Of a DNA stretch of 64,000 nt, positions 1 through 8,797 are shown piece by piece. Positions within the stretch are counted from its first letter, which is position 1. Each line of letters opens with the position of its first letter. The notes below the pieces were generated by a model. The model saw only the letters and a program-made list of their open reading frames with translations. It was not told where the DNA came from and ran no database searches. A program made the position numbers and the translations under genes. This DNA comes from Aliarcobacter skirrowii CCUG 10374 (GTDB lineage Bacteria; Campylobacterota; Campylobacteria; Campylobacterales; Arcobacteraceae), in the NCBI RefSeq assembly GCF_003544835.1, contig NZ_CP032099.1, forward strand, positions 1,736,001 through 1,800,000. Direction: 5' to 3'.

Positions 1-1
1 T

Positions 2-256
2 GCTATTGTTATGCATATCTCTTTTGATTTAAAAGCAAATAGTTTTGCTATAGCTAAAGAGATTATACTTCTAGCTATGACTCTAATTTTTATATTTATT
101 TTTATTAAACGACACAAAGCAGAAAAATATTTTAAAAAAAATGAGTTTGTTTTAACTAAAAAAACTTTAGAACCTATTTCAAAATATCTAATACCTATAA
201 ATATCTTTTTAGGTTTAATTGAGATTTATTTAGGAATTGTTTTAAGAGGATTTTAA
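2..256 (+). CDS. Small membrane protein, 3' end of a gene cut by the window edge
   Basis: The reading frame is open from the first bases of the window. The first ATG (position 11) has no ribosome-binding site in the ten visible bases before it, so this is probably the C-terminal part of a longer protein. What is visible is one hydrophobic segment (residues about 15-33 from that ATG), a Lys-rich loop, and a second hydrophobic segment near the C-terminus ending in Arg-Gly-Phe. I do not recognise the family. It converges on the TonB receptor gene across a shared hairpin terminator. Confidence 0.5.
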   Translation, partial: AIVMHISFDLKANSFAIAKEIILLAMTLIFIFIFIKRHKAEKYFKKNEFVLTKKTLEPISKYLIPINIFLGLIEIYLGIVLRGF

Positions 257-287
257 AAGTCTCAAGAAAAATCTTCTTGAGTCTTTT
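255..287. terminator. Bidirectional hairpin terminator between convergent genes
   Basis: Inverted repeat CTCAAGAA / TTCTTGAG (261-268 and 274-281), extended past one mismatch by AAAAG / CTTTT. The A-run on one side and T-run on the other give U-rich tails in both directions. It lies between the stop codons of the convergent membrane-protein and TonB-receptor genes, where a shared terminator is expected. Confidence 0.75.
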
Positions 288-292
288 GAGTT

Positions 293-2611
293 TTAGAATG
301 TGTAGTTCATACTAATCCAGAAATTTCTCTCTGGAGTTATATTACTATATTGACTGTAGTAATAAGGAGTTCTTCCTGAGCCTTTTGCAACTGCTTTATA
401 CTCCATAAAATTTTTATCTAGTAAATTATTAATTCTTGCATTAAAAGTCATATTTTTGCTTTGTTTATAACTAGCTCCCAAATTCATAATAGAGTAATCT
501 TTGTAGTATAAATCTTTATACTCATTACCTTCTTTATATCTTGTATTAAATCTATCTATTTCACCTGAATATTGTAAATAAGTGTTAAACTTATTATTTA
601 ATTTCCAATCTAATGTAACATTATACATCTGCTCTGGACTACTTGTTAATGGTTTTTTATTTGTAGATGGATCATTTGATTTTATTTCTGAATCCATATA
701 TGTCCAATTAGCTTTTAGTGATAAATTATCTAATATAAAATACTTTCCAGTTAATTCAACTCCTTTTATTGTAGCTTCTCCAACATTTTGATTTTGAGTT
801 AAATCTGCATATCCTAATGATGCCCACTCAGATCCAGCACTTCCTTTTAAATTATTACTACTCTCGATTTTATCTTTGAAATCATTTTGAAACAGTGTAA
901 TATTAAAATTATGTTTGTTTTCATGTTCATAATAAGCTGCTATTTCATAACTAACAGATTTTTCTGGTTTTAAATTTGGATTTCCTATCATAGGAGATGT
1001 ACCTTGACCCCCAAATCCAACTATTCCTTCTTGTAAATCTGTTGTTTTAGGAGTTTTATATCCAGTTGCAATTCCACCTTTAAAAGTCCAATTAGGAGTT
1101 GCTACATAAGTTAAATAAGCTCTTGGACTAACATGATTTCCAAAATCTTCATGTTTATCATATCTAGCTCCTAAAGTAAGTGTTAAAGGATCTACAATAT
1201 TCCAACTATCTTCTGCAAAAAGTCCTAACTGATAATACTCTTTTGATTGATTTGATAATCCTTTATCCATACCAAATACTCCATCTGTTAGTTCAGCTTT
1301 TAAGTATTCAGCTCCAACAACTATAAAATGACTCTCTAAAGGTAACTCATATTTTGCATTAAATGTTGTATTTTTTGACTCTAATTTTCTTGTAGGTCTT
1401 GGTAATAAACTATCAATAAAAGCTTGATCTGCAGCATTTAAATCATCATAAGAAATACCACCTGCCTTGGTCCAACTATTTTTACTAGGATCATATATAG
1501 CTCCTTCATTTGTATATAATTCTGTCATTCTAATTCTTTCAGCAGCATCTAAAGGTAAGCTTCTTCCTAAATTCTCACTTTTTATATGATGAACTCCAAC
1601 TGTACTTTTACCTAAATCCCAATCTGCTTCCCAATCAAGTGAATATTGCTCTCTTTGCATTCTTTGTGTTTCGGCATATCCTACTCTTGGAGATAGAGAA
1701 CCTTTATTGTCAAAATACAATAAACTTTCTCTACTATCAACCGTTCCAACACTTCCTGAACTATTATCATACTTCTGTTTTGCTATATCAAAATTTGCTT
1801 TAATAGTATGGTTTTCATTTGGAGTAAATGTTAAACCTGTACCAAAAGTCCAATTTTGATTATCCATAGTTTTACCATTTCCACCAAAACTACTATTATC
1901 TTTACTAGAATCTTCTATTGCTCCATTATTATTAAAACTATCTTTTGCCCATTGTGGATTTGATTTTTCATTGTCATAAAAACTTCCCCTTAAACTAATT
2001 CCTAATTTATCCTTTATAATTGGACCCATAATTGCAAAATCTGTTGTATCTTTATCCCCCCAATAACTTTTTGATTGAAATGTTCTACTATGAGATATTG
2101 AACCTGTCCACTCATTTGAAATCTTTTTAGTAATTATATTTATAACTCCACCCATAGCATCTGCACCATAAAGTGTACTCATAGGTCCACGAATCACCTC
2201 TATTCTTTCAATCATTGAAAGTGGTGGAATATTTGCAAATTGTAATCCACCAAAACCATTTGGATAAATATCTCCATTATTATTTTGTTTTTTCCCATCG
2301 ATTAGTACAAGAGTATAATCAGCTCCCATACCTCTAATACTAACTGTACCTTGACCTGATTTATCTGTTGTTTCACCAATATCAACACCCTCTATATCTT
2401 TAACTGCATCAAGCAAGTTTGCATAAGGTTTACTTTGTAAATCCTCTTGAGTTATTACAGATATACTTGCTGGTGCATCTGTTATTTTTTGTTCATATCC
2501 TGAAGCAGAAGTTACAACTTGTACAGAGTCAAGTTTTGTTGTCTCATTTGCATTTAAAGCAACACCACCAAAAATTAAAGTAGCAACACTTAGAGCCAAT
2601 TTTATTCGCAT
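293..2611 (-). CDS. TonB-dependent outer-membrane receptor (probable ferric-siderophore type)
   Basis: A 772-residue outer-membrane receptor with a signal peptide (residues 1-21, cut after ALNA) and a candidate TonB box around DSVQVVTSA. The plug domain (about 35-160) carries IRGMGADYTLVLIDGKKQ and VIRGPMSTLYGADAMGGVIN. A long beta-barrel follows and ends in an aromatic Phe, as outer-membrane barrels do. The plug resembles the FepA/CirA/IroN group, so a catecholate siderophore is the best guess, but the ligand cannot be fixed from sequence. TTCCTT at 2618 gives an AAGGAA ribosome site for this start. The upstream Fur-like element suggests iron repression. No TonB-ExbBD or siderophore transporter genes lie nearby. 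Confidence 0.9.
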   Translation of the reverse strand: MRIKLALSVATLIFGGVALNANETTKLDSVQVVTSASGYEQKITDAPASISVITQEDLQSKPYANLLDAVKDIEGVDIGETTDKSGQGTVSIRGMGADYTLVLIDGKKQNNNGDIYPNGFGGLQFANIPPLSMIERIEVIRGPMSTLYGADAMGGVINIITKKISNEWTGSISHSRTFQSKSYWGDKDTTDFAIMGPIIKDKLGISLRGSFYDNEKSNPQWAKDSFNNNGAIEDSSKDNSSFGGNGKTMDNQNWTFGTGLTFTPNENHTIKANFDIAKQKYDNSSGSVGTVDSRESLLYFDNKGSLSPRVGYAETQRMQREQYSLDWEADWDLGKSTVGVHHIKSENLGRSLPLDAAERIRMTELYTNEGAIYDPSKNSWTKAGGISYDDLNAADQAFIDSLLPRPTRKLESKNTTFNAKYELPLESHFIVVGAEYLKAELTDGVFGMDKGLSNQSKEYYQLGLFAEDSWNIVDPLTLTLGARYDKHEDFGNHVSPRAYLTYVATPNWTFKGGIATGYKTPKTTDLQEGIVGFGGQGTSPMIGNPNLKPEKSVSYEIAAYYEHENKHNFNITLFQNDFKDKIESSNNLKGSAGSEWASLGYADLTQNQNVGEATIKGVELTGKYFILDNLSLKANWTYMDSEIKSNDPSTNKKPLTSSPEQMYNVTLDWKLNNKFNTYLQYSGEIDRFNTRYKEGNEYKDLYYKDYSIMNLGASYKQSKNMTFNARINNLLDKNFMEYKAVAKGSGRTPYYYSQYSNITPERNFWISMNYTF

Positions 2612-2641
2612 ATTTATTCCTTCAATTTAAATTATATTTGA

Positions 2642-2658
2642 GATAATTATTAATAATC
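2642..2658 (-). promoter_or_regulatory. Putative Fur box upstream of the TonB receptor
   Basis: GATAATTATTAATAATC is a near-perfect inverted repeat (7 of 8 pairs around a central T) and resembles the classical Fur consensus. A related AATTATTAATAA stretch recurs 20 bp away at about 2665-2676, so two adjacent sites on the same DNA face are possible. It lies 30-70 bp upstream of an iron-type receptor gene. Background AT-richness makes chance matches easier, so this is moderate evidence. Confidence 0.5.
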
Positions 2659-2742
2659 GATATTAATTATTAATAAAAGATAAATGGAATAATATAATTA
2701 AAAACTTAAAATGAGTTGAAAATGATAGTAATTATTAAAAAT

Positions 2743-3960
2743 TTACAGGATGATTATAAAATAGTTGTAAGAATCTTTATGAAGATACTTTAATTTAAAT
2801 TTATGTAAGTTTACAATAGTTTTTACAATATAAAGCCCCAAGCCAAATCCACTACTTCTTTTCTCTTCTTGATAGAAAGCATCTGTATAAAATGATAAAT
2901 CATTTTTCAAAGCACTCCCTTTTGAAATAATTTTTATTGATTTTGAATCTGCTTCAACTATAACTTTTTTATCTGTACTAAATTTAATAGCATTATCAAT
3001 TAAATTTTTCAAAGCAATTGATATCATATATATATCGACTTCAAACTCAAAATCTTCTATTTTTTTATCAATTTTATCTTGATTTATCATTAAAAGTTCA
3101 ATTGATTTTTCAAAAACTGTATTAAAATTTATTCTCTCTTTATATAGCATCGTATTTTTTGAAGTTAATTTTTCAACAGTTGCTAACTCTTTTATAATAT
3201 CATCCATTCTTCTAAAAGCTTTTTGAAGACTCTCTTTGGTTTTATCATCTTCTAAAGTTTCAGCAATAAACATAGCTTTTGTAATAGGAGTTTTAAGCTC
3301 ATGCATCATATTTCTCATAAATAGATCTTTTGATTTTGATTGATTATTTATTATATTTATAGCTTCATTAAAATTTTTTGCAATAGTGCCTACCTCATCA
3401 CGACTCTTATACTCTAACTTTATATCTTTATTTCCATTTGAAAACTCTATAATTTTTCTATTTAACTCTTTTAGAGGTCTTAGTTTTCTATTTATAATCT
3501 CATAAAGAAGTAAAAAAATAGCAATTGAGAGTATCAAACCAGCAACTATAAAAGCAACATTGTAATTGTACTGTTTGGAGTCTTTTATCATCACATTGTA
3601 ACCATACTGTTGCACATATACATAATACATATTATCAAACTTATAGACTCTATAAGTTCCTGAATAGTTCTTATTTATTGTTAACTCTTGAGCATTATTA
3701 ATAATTTCAAGTTTTCTCTCAACACTATTTATTGGTTTTACATTTAATTTTTTATATAGTTCATCTAACTTTGAAGCAGTTGGGTGATCTTGAAAAAGAA
3801 TCAAAAAGTTTTCAGCGATTAGCTCATATCTATTTTGTAAATTTAAATCGTGTCTTTGTTTGTCATATCTTATAAATATTGCAAAAGTTATAAAAATTCC
3901 AAAAAAAGCAAATGCAAATATTATATTTACAAATGTAGATATAGAGATATTTCTTATCAT
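2743..3960 (-). CDS. ArsS/CprS-like sensor histidine kinase
   Basis: A 405-residue membrane histidine kinase. Two transmembrane helices (about 10-30 and 134-153) flank a periplasmic sensor of roughly 100 residues. A HAMP-like linker follows (about 155-205), then the dimerisation/phosphoacceptor box MHELKTP with His220, an N box LKNLIDNAIKFS and a G box FGLGLYIVKT. The C-terminal ATPase domain is rather short, as in the ArsS family of Campylobacterota. It overlaps the upstream regulator gene by 4 bases, implying translational coupling. The order htrA-regulator-kinase matches what I recall of htrA-cprR-cprS in Campylobacter jejuni, suggesting an envelope-stress or biofilm-related role; the signal is unknown. 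Confidence 0.88.
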   Translation of the reverse strand: MIRNISISTFVNIIFAFAFFGIFITFAIFIRYDKQRHDLNLQNRYELIAENFLILFQDHPTASKLDELYKKLNVKPINSVERKLEIINNAQELTINKNYSGTYRVYKFDNMYYVYVQQYGYNVMIKDSKQYNYNVAFIVAGLILSIAIFLLLYEIINRKLRPLKELNRKIIEFSNGNKDIKLEYKSRDEVGTIAKNFNEAINIINNQSKSKDLFMRNMMHELKTPITKAMFIAETLEDDKTKESLQKAFRRMDDIIKELATVEKLTSKNTMLYKERINFNTVFEKSIELLMINQDKIDKKIEDFEFEVDIYMISIALKNLIDNAIKFSTDKKVIVEADSKSIKIISKGSALKNDLSFYTDAFYQEEKRSSGFGLGLYIVKTIVNLHKFKLKYLHKDSYNYFIIIL

Positions 3961-4634
3961 ATTAGTTGATAACCAATACCTCTAACCGATTTAATATATT
4001 GTTGAGAATCATCAATTTTTGCTATCTTTGTTCTAATTCTTGAGATAATCACATCTATATTTTTTAAAGATGAATCATCTTCTATATTATCACTTGTATA
4101 TATAAAATCTTCTCTTGAAACAACACCTTTATTTCTTTGAATAAGTAGTTTTAATATATCATATTCTGCCAATGTTAAAGAAAGAGATACACCTTTAAAT
4201 AATATTTGCATATCTTTCTCTCTTAACTCAAATGGTGAATTATTTTTATCTTTTTTTATACTAGCTTGTGAATCAACTCTTTTTAAAATGGTTTTGATTC
4301 TTGCTTGAAGCTCTCTTGGATTATAAGGTTTTGGCAAATAATCATCAGCACCTCTTTCTAATCCCATAACCTTATCCAAAATATCATCTCTAGCTGAACT
4401 TATAATAATTGGAATTTGAGATTTTTCTCTAATTTTTGGAATAAGTTCCAAACCATCAATTTCAGGTAGTGTTAAATCCAAAATTATAAGTTGAAAATCT
4501 TTATTTATATCAAGCATAGATAGTCCAATATATGGACTATCTGTATTTGTAACATCTATATCAAACGATTTTAAATAATCTGTGATGATTTGAGCTAACT
4601 CTAAATCATCCTCTATCATAAGTACTTTTATTAT
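3957..4634 (-). CDS. OmpR-family response regulator (CprR/ArsR-like), probable ATA start
   Basis: Receiver domain (acidic pair EDD near the N-terminus, phosphoacceptor Asp in LIILDLTLPEIDG, conserved Lys in YLPKPYNPRELQARI) followed by a winged-helix DNA-binding domain ending VRGIGYQLI. The first canonical start, ATG at 4619, would give MIEDD and cut off the first beta-strand of the receiver fold. It also lies 21 bases from the only good ribosome site, AAGGA at 4641-4645. An in-frame ATA at 4632-4634 lies six bases from that site and gives MIKVLMIEDD, the usual N-terminus of this family. I therefore place the start at 4634 (225 residues). If ATA is not used, the gene runs 3957-4619. It follows htrA closely and is coupled to the kinase gene. 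Confidence 0.85.
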   Translation of the reverse strand: MIKVLMIEDDLELAQIITDYLKSFDIDVTNTDSPYIGLSMLDINKDFQLIILDLTLPEIDGLELIPKIREKSQIPIIISSARDDILDKVMGLERGADDYLPKPYNPRELQARIKTILKRVDSQASIKKDKNNSPFELREKDMQILFKGVSLSLTLAEYDILKLLIQRNKGVVSREDFIYTSDNIEDDSSLKNIDVIISRIRTKIAKIDDSQQYIKSVRGIGYQLI

Positions 4635-4646
4635 GTGTTATCCTTT

Positions 4647-6065
4647 TTATTGAGTTACAAGCATTAAAGTTTGACCATATCTATTTACATAAACTCTTTT
4701 ATAATCATTTTTATACTTTTTTAAAGCTGTTTGAATATTTTCGAAATTTTTAATTTCAATATCCTCTATTTGAATTATAATATCCCCAGCTAAAAATCCA
4801 ACTTTCTCTGCTTTTGATTTTGGTTCAACTTCTGTTATTAGCATTCCATTTATATCTGAAGATAATCTATATTTTTTTATCATATCAGCATTAATTGTGC
4901 TAACTTTTAATCCATCTAATATTTTTCTATCACTTGAAGATACACCTTCAATTGTTGATCTGTCACCTAATACAACCTCTATTTTTAAATCTTTTCTATC
5001 TCTTTCTACTCCAAATACAACTTTCTCATTTGGTTTAAAAGATGCTATTGCATTTTGTAAAGTTGTTCTATCTTTTATAACTTTATCATCTATTAAGTAT
5101 ATTAAATCTCCTCTTTTTAGACCATATTGAGCAGCTGGTGTATCTGCTGAAATATCTAAAATAATAGCCCCCTCTTTTCTTTTATAAACTTGCTGAGTAT
5201 CCTTATCTAAATCAGCAATCATAACCCCAAGATATCCTCTTACTACTTTACCATCAGTTACAAGTTTTGTTACAACATCTCTTACCATATCAACAGGAAT
5301 AGCAAAACCTATTCCATCATTTCCACCACTTTTTGATAATATCGCTGTATTAATTCCTATTAAAGCACCTCTACTATCAACTAAAGCACCTCCACTATTT
5401 CCAGGATTTATAGATGCATCTGTTTGAATATAGTTTTCATATTTATTGATTCCAACTTTGTTTTTATTTAAAGCAGATATTATTCCCATTGTAACAGTTG
5501 TTCCAACTCCAAAAGGATCACCTATAGCAAAAGTTACATCACCAACCAATAAAGTGCTTGAATCACCAAGTTTTATTGGAGTTAGGCTCTTTTTTGTATC
5601 AATTTTAATAACTGCAATATCACTATCTTTATCTCTTCCTATTAAAGTTGCACTATACTCCATTGGATCATTAGCAATAGTTACAGATATCTCTTCTGCA
5701 TTTTCAATTACATGATTATTTGTAATAATGTAACCATCTTTTGTAACAATTACACCCGAACCTAAAGATCTTTGTACTCTATTTTGTTTAAATTGATTAG
5801 AGAACTCATCACCAAAAAATTTCCTAAAAAATGGGTCATCAAGCATCTGAAATGGAACATTAGAAGCTGCATTTACACTTCTTTTTGTAGATATATTAAC
5901 TACTGAATTTAAAGAAGAGTTTATACTACTATTAAAAGATAAAATCTCACTTTGTGAATTTGGTGCTACTCTATTTGGATTTTTATCCATCTCTTCAAAC
6001 TCTATATTTTTTGATAATAGCAGAGTTGATAAAACCAAAGAAACAACAACTATCTTCTTAATCAT
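4647..6065 (-). CDS. htrA: Periplasmic serine protease/chaperone HtrA (DegP/DegQ family)
   Basis: A 472-residue Do-type protease that degrades or refolds damaged envelope proteins. A signal peptide (1-18) precedes the trypsin-like domain with catalytic His118 (NNHVIENA), Asp149 (DKDSDIAVIKI) and Ser224 (NPGNSGGAL). Two PDZ domains follow (about 275-365 and 385-470), giving the DegP/DegQ rather than the single-PDZ DegS layout. It has an AAGGAT ribosome site. It is the first gene of an apparent operon with the two-component pair, whose ribosome site lies just past its stop. The kinase system may sense the envelope damage that HtrA repairs; this is inference from gene order. Confidence 0.95.
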   Translation of the reverse strand: MIKKIVVVSLVLSTLLLSKNIEFEEMDKNPNRVAPNSQSEILSFNSSINSSLNSVVNISTKRSVNAASNVPFQMLDDPFFRKFFGDEFSNQFKQNRVQRSLGSGVIVTKDGYIITNNHVIENAEEISVTIANDPMEYSATLIGRDKDSDIAVIKIDTKKSLTPIKLGDSSTLLVGDVTFAIGDPFGVGTTVTMGIISALNKNKVGINKYENYIQTDASINPGNSGGALVDSRGALIGINTAILSKSGGNDGIGFAIPVDMVRDVVTKLVTDGKVVRGYLGVMIADLDKDTQQVYKRKEGAIILDISADTPAAQYGLKRGDLIYLIDDKVIKDRTTLQNAIASFKPNEKVVFGVERDRKDLKIEVVLGDRSTIEGVSSSDRKILDGLKVSTINADMIKKYRLSSDINGMLITEVEPKSKAEKVGFLAGDIIIQIEDIEIKNFENIQTALKKYKNDYKRVYVNRYGQTLMLVTQ

Positions 6066-6157
6066 TTTAATCCTTATTTGATAAATTATTAGAAAATTAT
6101 AGTGCTACTATGTAAACTGTTTTCCAATAAATAATTAACATATAGTTAATTATTTTG

Positions 6158-7846
6158 TTATAAATCTGTTTTTAAAACAGCTCCACTACTTGCATTTGTT
6201 ACTAAAGCTCTATATTGACCTAACCATGATGAATTGATTGGTTTTTTTAAAGGTATAAATTCAGCTTTTCTTTTCGCAATCTCTTCATCGCTTAATTCAA
6301 CTTCTAAAATATATTTATCAACATCGATATGAATAATATCTCCATCTTTTAATAATCCAATCATTCCACCCTCAGCAGCTTCTGGACTAACATGCCCAAT
6401 AGAAGCACCTCTTGTAGCTCCACTAAATCTTCCATCAGTTATAAGTGCAACCTTATCTCCAAGCCCCATTCCCATAATTAAACTTGTAGGAGCAAGCATC
6501 TCTTGCATACCAGGACCTCCTTTAGGACCTTCATATCTAATTACAACAACATCACCAGCTTTTACTCTACCTTCAACAATTCCTTTTATAGCTTCAGCTT
6601 GCCCATCAAAACAAACAGCTGTTCCTTTTAAAGCTCTAGCTCCTGTAATTCCAGCTGTTTTTATAACAGCACCTTGCTGTGCTAGATTTCCATAAAGAAT
6701 AGCTAATCCACCAACTTGTGAATAAGGATTGTCTATAGTGTGAATTATATTTGTATCTTTTATATTTGCATCTTTAATTCTTTCTAGCACTGTTTCACCT
6801 GTAACTGTAAGGTTATCTAATAAAATATCATCACCTCTTTTTGTCATCTCTTTCATAACAGCATTTACACCACCAGCTTTATTTATATCTTCCATATGAA
6901 CAGTGCTTAAAGATGGTGATATTTTTGCAATATGTGAAACTCTTTTTGATATAGCATTTATATCTTTTAATTCAAAATCTACTCCTGCCTCTTTTGCAAT
7001 TGCTAACATATGTAAAACAGTGTTTGAACTTCCACCCATTGCCATATCAACAGCAAAGGCATTTCTTACAGCTTTTTCATTTAAAATATTTCTTAATCTA
7101 AATTTTTCAATATTTGCTTTATCAAGAGCAATTTCACAAACTCTTCTTGCTGCTTTTCTATATAACTCTTCTCTCTCTTTTGTAAGTGCTAAGATTGTTC
7201 CATTTCCAGATAGTGCAATTCCCATGGCTTCCATAAGTGTATTCATAGAGTTTGCAGTAAACATTCCAGAACAAGATCCTCCATCTGGACATGCATTGCA
7301 CTCAATATCTTTTAGCTCCTCTTCACTCATCTCACCAGCTTCAAATTTTCCAACAGCTTCAAAAGCAGTTGCTAAATCTATTGGTATTCCATCTTTTGTG
7401 TAACCTTTTTGCATAGCTCCACCACTTACAAAAACAGTTGGAACATTTACTCTTAAAGCTCCCATAATCATACCTGGAACTATTTTGTCACAATTTGGAA
7501 TAGCAATCATTGCATCTAGTTTGTGTGCATTCATAACAGTTTCAATAGAGTTTGCAATTAATTCTCTACTTGGAAGAGAAAACAACATTCCATCATGACC
7601 CATTGCAATACCATCATCAACACCTATTGTATTAAACTCAAAAGGTACACATCCATTTGCTCTTATCTCATCTTTTATAATCTTTGAAACCTTATCTAAG
7701 AAAAAGTGTCCTGGAATAATCTCTATAAAAGAGTTTGCAACTCCAATAAATGGCTTATTAAAATCTTCATCTTTTAACCCTGTTGCTCTTAATAAAGATC
7801 TATGTGGAGTTCTATTATGACCCTTTTTTATCTCATCACTTCTCAT
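6158..7846 (-). CDS. ilvD: Dihydroxy-acid dehydratase
   Basis: A 562-residue IlvD/Edd-family enzyme that dehydrates 2,3-dihydroxy-isovalerate (or -methylvalerate) to the 2-keto acid in valine, isoleucine, leucine and pantothenate synthesis. Visible family motifs are the N-terminal [19 protein letters not shown] with an Fe-S Cys, [16 protein letters not shown] with two more cysteines, and C-terminal GGPGMQEML and GRFSGATRG. An in-frame upstream start would add 20 hydrophobic residues that do not belong to the family. I chose the ATG at 7846, preceded by AAGGA at 7852-7856. It stands alone, with no other ilv gene adjacent. Confidence 0.95.
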   Translation of the reverse strand: MRSDEIKKGHNRTPHRSLLRATGLKDEDFNKPFIGVANSFIEIIPGHFFLDKVSKIIKDEIRANGCVPFEFNTIGVDDGIAMGHDGMLFSLPSRELIANSIETVMNAHKLDAMIAIPNCDKIVPGMIMGALRVNVPTVFVSGGAMQKGYTKDGIPIDLATAFEAVGKFEAGEMSEEELKDIECNACPDGGSCSGMFTANSMNTLMEAMGIALSGNGTILALTKEREELYRKAARRVCEIALDKANIEKFRLRNILNEKAVRNAFAVDMAMGGSSNTVLHMLAIAKEAGVDFELKDINAISKRVSHIAKISPSLSTVHMEDINKAGGVNAVMKEMTKRGDDILLDNLTVTGETVLERIKDANIKDTNIIHTIDNPYSQVGGLAILYGNLAQQGAVIKTAGITGARALKGTAVCFDGQAEAIKGIVEGRVKAGDVVVIRYEGPKGGPGMQEMLAPTSLIMGMGLGDKVALITDGRFSGATRGASIGHVSPEAAEGGMIGLLKDGDIIHIDVDKYILEVELSDEEIAKRKAEFIPLKKPINSSWLGQYRALVTNASSGAVLKTDL

Positions 7847-7949
7847 AACTATCCTTTTGTGAATTATTTTAAAAATTTCATAGATTATACATATATTACT
7901 TTTCATATTTTATTAAATAAAAAATATTTTAAAATTTTTTTAAAAACTC

Positions 7950-7978
7950 TTGACAAATGAAAAAAAAGCTACTATAAT
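7950..7978 (+). promoter_or_regulatory. Consensus sigma-70 promoter of the tRNA operon
   Basis: TTGACA (7950-7955) and TATAAT (7973-7978) separated by exactly 17 bases: a full consensus promoter about 48 bases before the first tRNA. Housekeeping promoters of Campylobacterota usually lack a recognisable -35 box, so this points to very strong constitutive transcription, as expected for stable RNA. Confidence 0.9.
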
Positions 7979-8025
7979 TCCAGTCCATTTTAAGAAGTAA
8001 CTTAAAATAGAGTTCTTAAAATTAT

Positions 8026-8112
8026 GCGAGTGTGGCGGAATAGGTAGACGCGCGGGACTTAAAATCCCGTTCCGGTTTCGGAGTGTGAGTTCGATTCTCA
8101 CCATTCGCACCA
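8026..8112 (+). tRNA. tRNA-Leu (anticodon UAA)
   Basis: An 87-base class II tRNA. The acceptor stem GCGAGTG / CATTCGC has one G-T pair. The anticodon loop ACTTAAAAT has anticodon TAA, there is a long variable arm, the T-loop is TTCGATTCT, the discriminator is A, and the CCA is encoded. First of three tRNAs transcribed together. Confidence 0.97.
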
Positions 8113-8125
8113 TTTTTTAAATGAT

Positions 8126-8214
8126 GGAGAGCTGACAGAGTTGGTCGAATGTACCGGTTTTGAAAACCGGCGAGGTGAAAGCCTCCGAGGGTTCGAATCC
8201 CTCGCTCTCCTCCA
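8126..8214 (+). tRNA. tRNA-Ser (anticodon UGA)
   Basis: An 89-base class II tRNA. The acceptor stem GGAGAGC pairs with GCTCTCC. The anticodon arm ACCGGTTTTGAAAACCGG carries anticodon TGA. There is a long variable arm, T-loop TTCGAATCC and an encoded CCA. It lies 13 bases after tRNA-Leu. Confidence 0.97.
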
Positions 8215-8259
8215 TTTGCTTACATACAAATGAATAAATCCAATTTATAACTTACTGTT

Positions 8260-8335
8260 GGAGGTATAGCAAAGTTGGTAATGCCTCGGATTGCAAATCC
8301 GACATGCGTTGGTTCGAGTCCGACTACCTCCTCCA
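8260..8335 (+). tRNA. tRNA-Cys (anticodon GCA)
   Basis: Acceptor stem GGAGGTA pairs with TACCTCC, the anticodon arm CGGATTGCAAATCCG carries anticodon GCA, the T-loop is TTCGAGTCC, the discriminator is U (a tRNA-Cys identity element) and the CCA is encoded. Last gene of the tRNA operon. No strong hairpin terminator follows before the dksA-like gene. Confidence 0.97.
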
Positions 8336-8392
8336 AATCGAACTTCAATACTACTTTAAATAAATTTTAAGCTTATTAACTACTTTTTTTGA

Positions 8393-8398
8393 TATAAT
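8393..8398 (+). promoter_or_regulatory. -10 box of the dksA-like gene
   Basis: TATAAT preceded by a T-rich tract and no clear -35 box, the usual Campylobacterota housekeeping pattern. It is 28 bases upstream of the ATG at 8426. Confidence 0.55.
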
Positions 8399-8425
8399 AT
8401 CACTTTTAAAATTTTGGAGGGGAAT

Positions 8426-8797
8426 ATGGCAAACAAAAGCCAAATTGAAGAGTTAAAAGAGATATTGCTACAAAGAAAAGATACTATTTTTACAAATGTA
8501 AAAAATAGTAGAGATAGTATAGAACAACTAAAAGATCAAGACTTAAACGACGATTTAGATTATGCTGATTTTGTTAGTGATTCATTTACACAAGGTATGA
8601 TTGCCAATCATCAACTAGAAGAGTTAAAACAGATTGAAACTGCTCTAAAAAAAATAGCAGATGGAAGCTACGGAATTTGTGATATGTGTGGAGTTAATAT
8701 TCCAATTGGAAGATTAAAAGCAAAACCATTTGCTAGATTTTGTACAGAGTGCAGAACAGTTTTTGAGCAAGAAGAGCAAAAAAGAGCAAAAGCTTGA
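8426..8797 (+). CDS. dksA: DksA/TraR-family zinc-finger transcription factor
   Basis: A 123-residue protein with an N-terminal coiled coil (about 1-75) carrying acidic residues at its tip (DLNDDLDYADF), then a C4 zinc finger CDMCGVNIPIGRLKAKP...CTEC. Proteins of this family enter the RNA polymerase secondary channel and mediate the stringent response with ppGpp. I chose ATG 8426 because GGAGG (8416-8420) sits five bases upstream; an in-frame TTG at 8414 would overlap that ribosome site. Its stop overlaps the TTG start of truD, so the two are probably co-translated. It is shorter than E. coli DksA (151 aa) but normal for this phylum. Confidence 0.9.
   Translation: MANKSQIEELKEILLQRKDTIFTNVKNSRDSIEQLKDQDLNDDLDYADFVSDSFTQGMIANHQLEELKQIETALKKIADGSYGICDMCGVNIPIGRLKAKPFARFCTECRTVFEQEEQKRAKA

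Noticed and set aside
6903-7403. Forward ORF of 166 codons inside ilvD
   Set aside because: It is an antisense shadow of a strongly conserved enzyme gene, lacks a ribosome site and shows no family motif.
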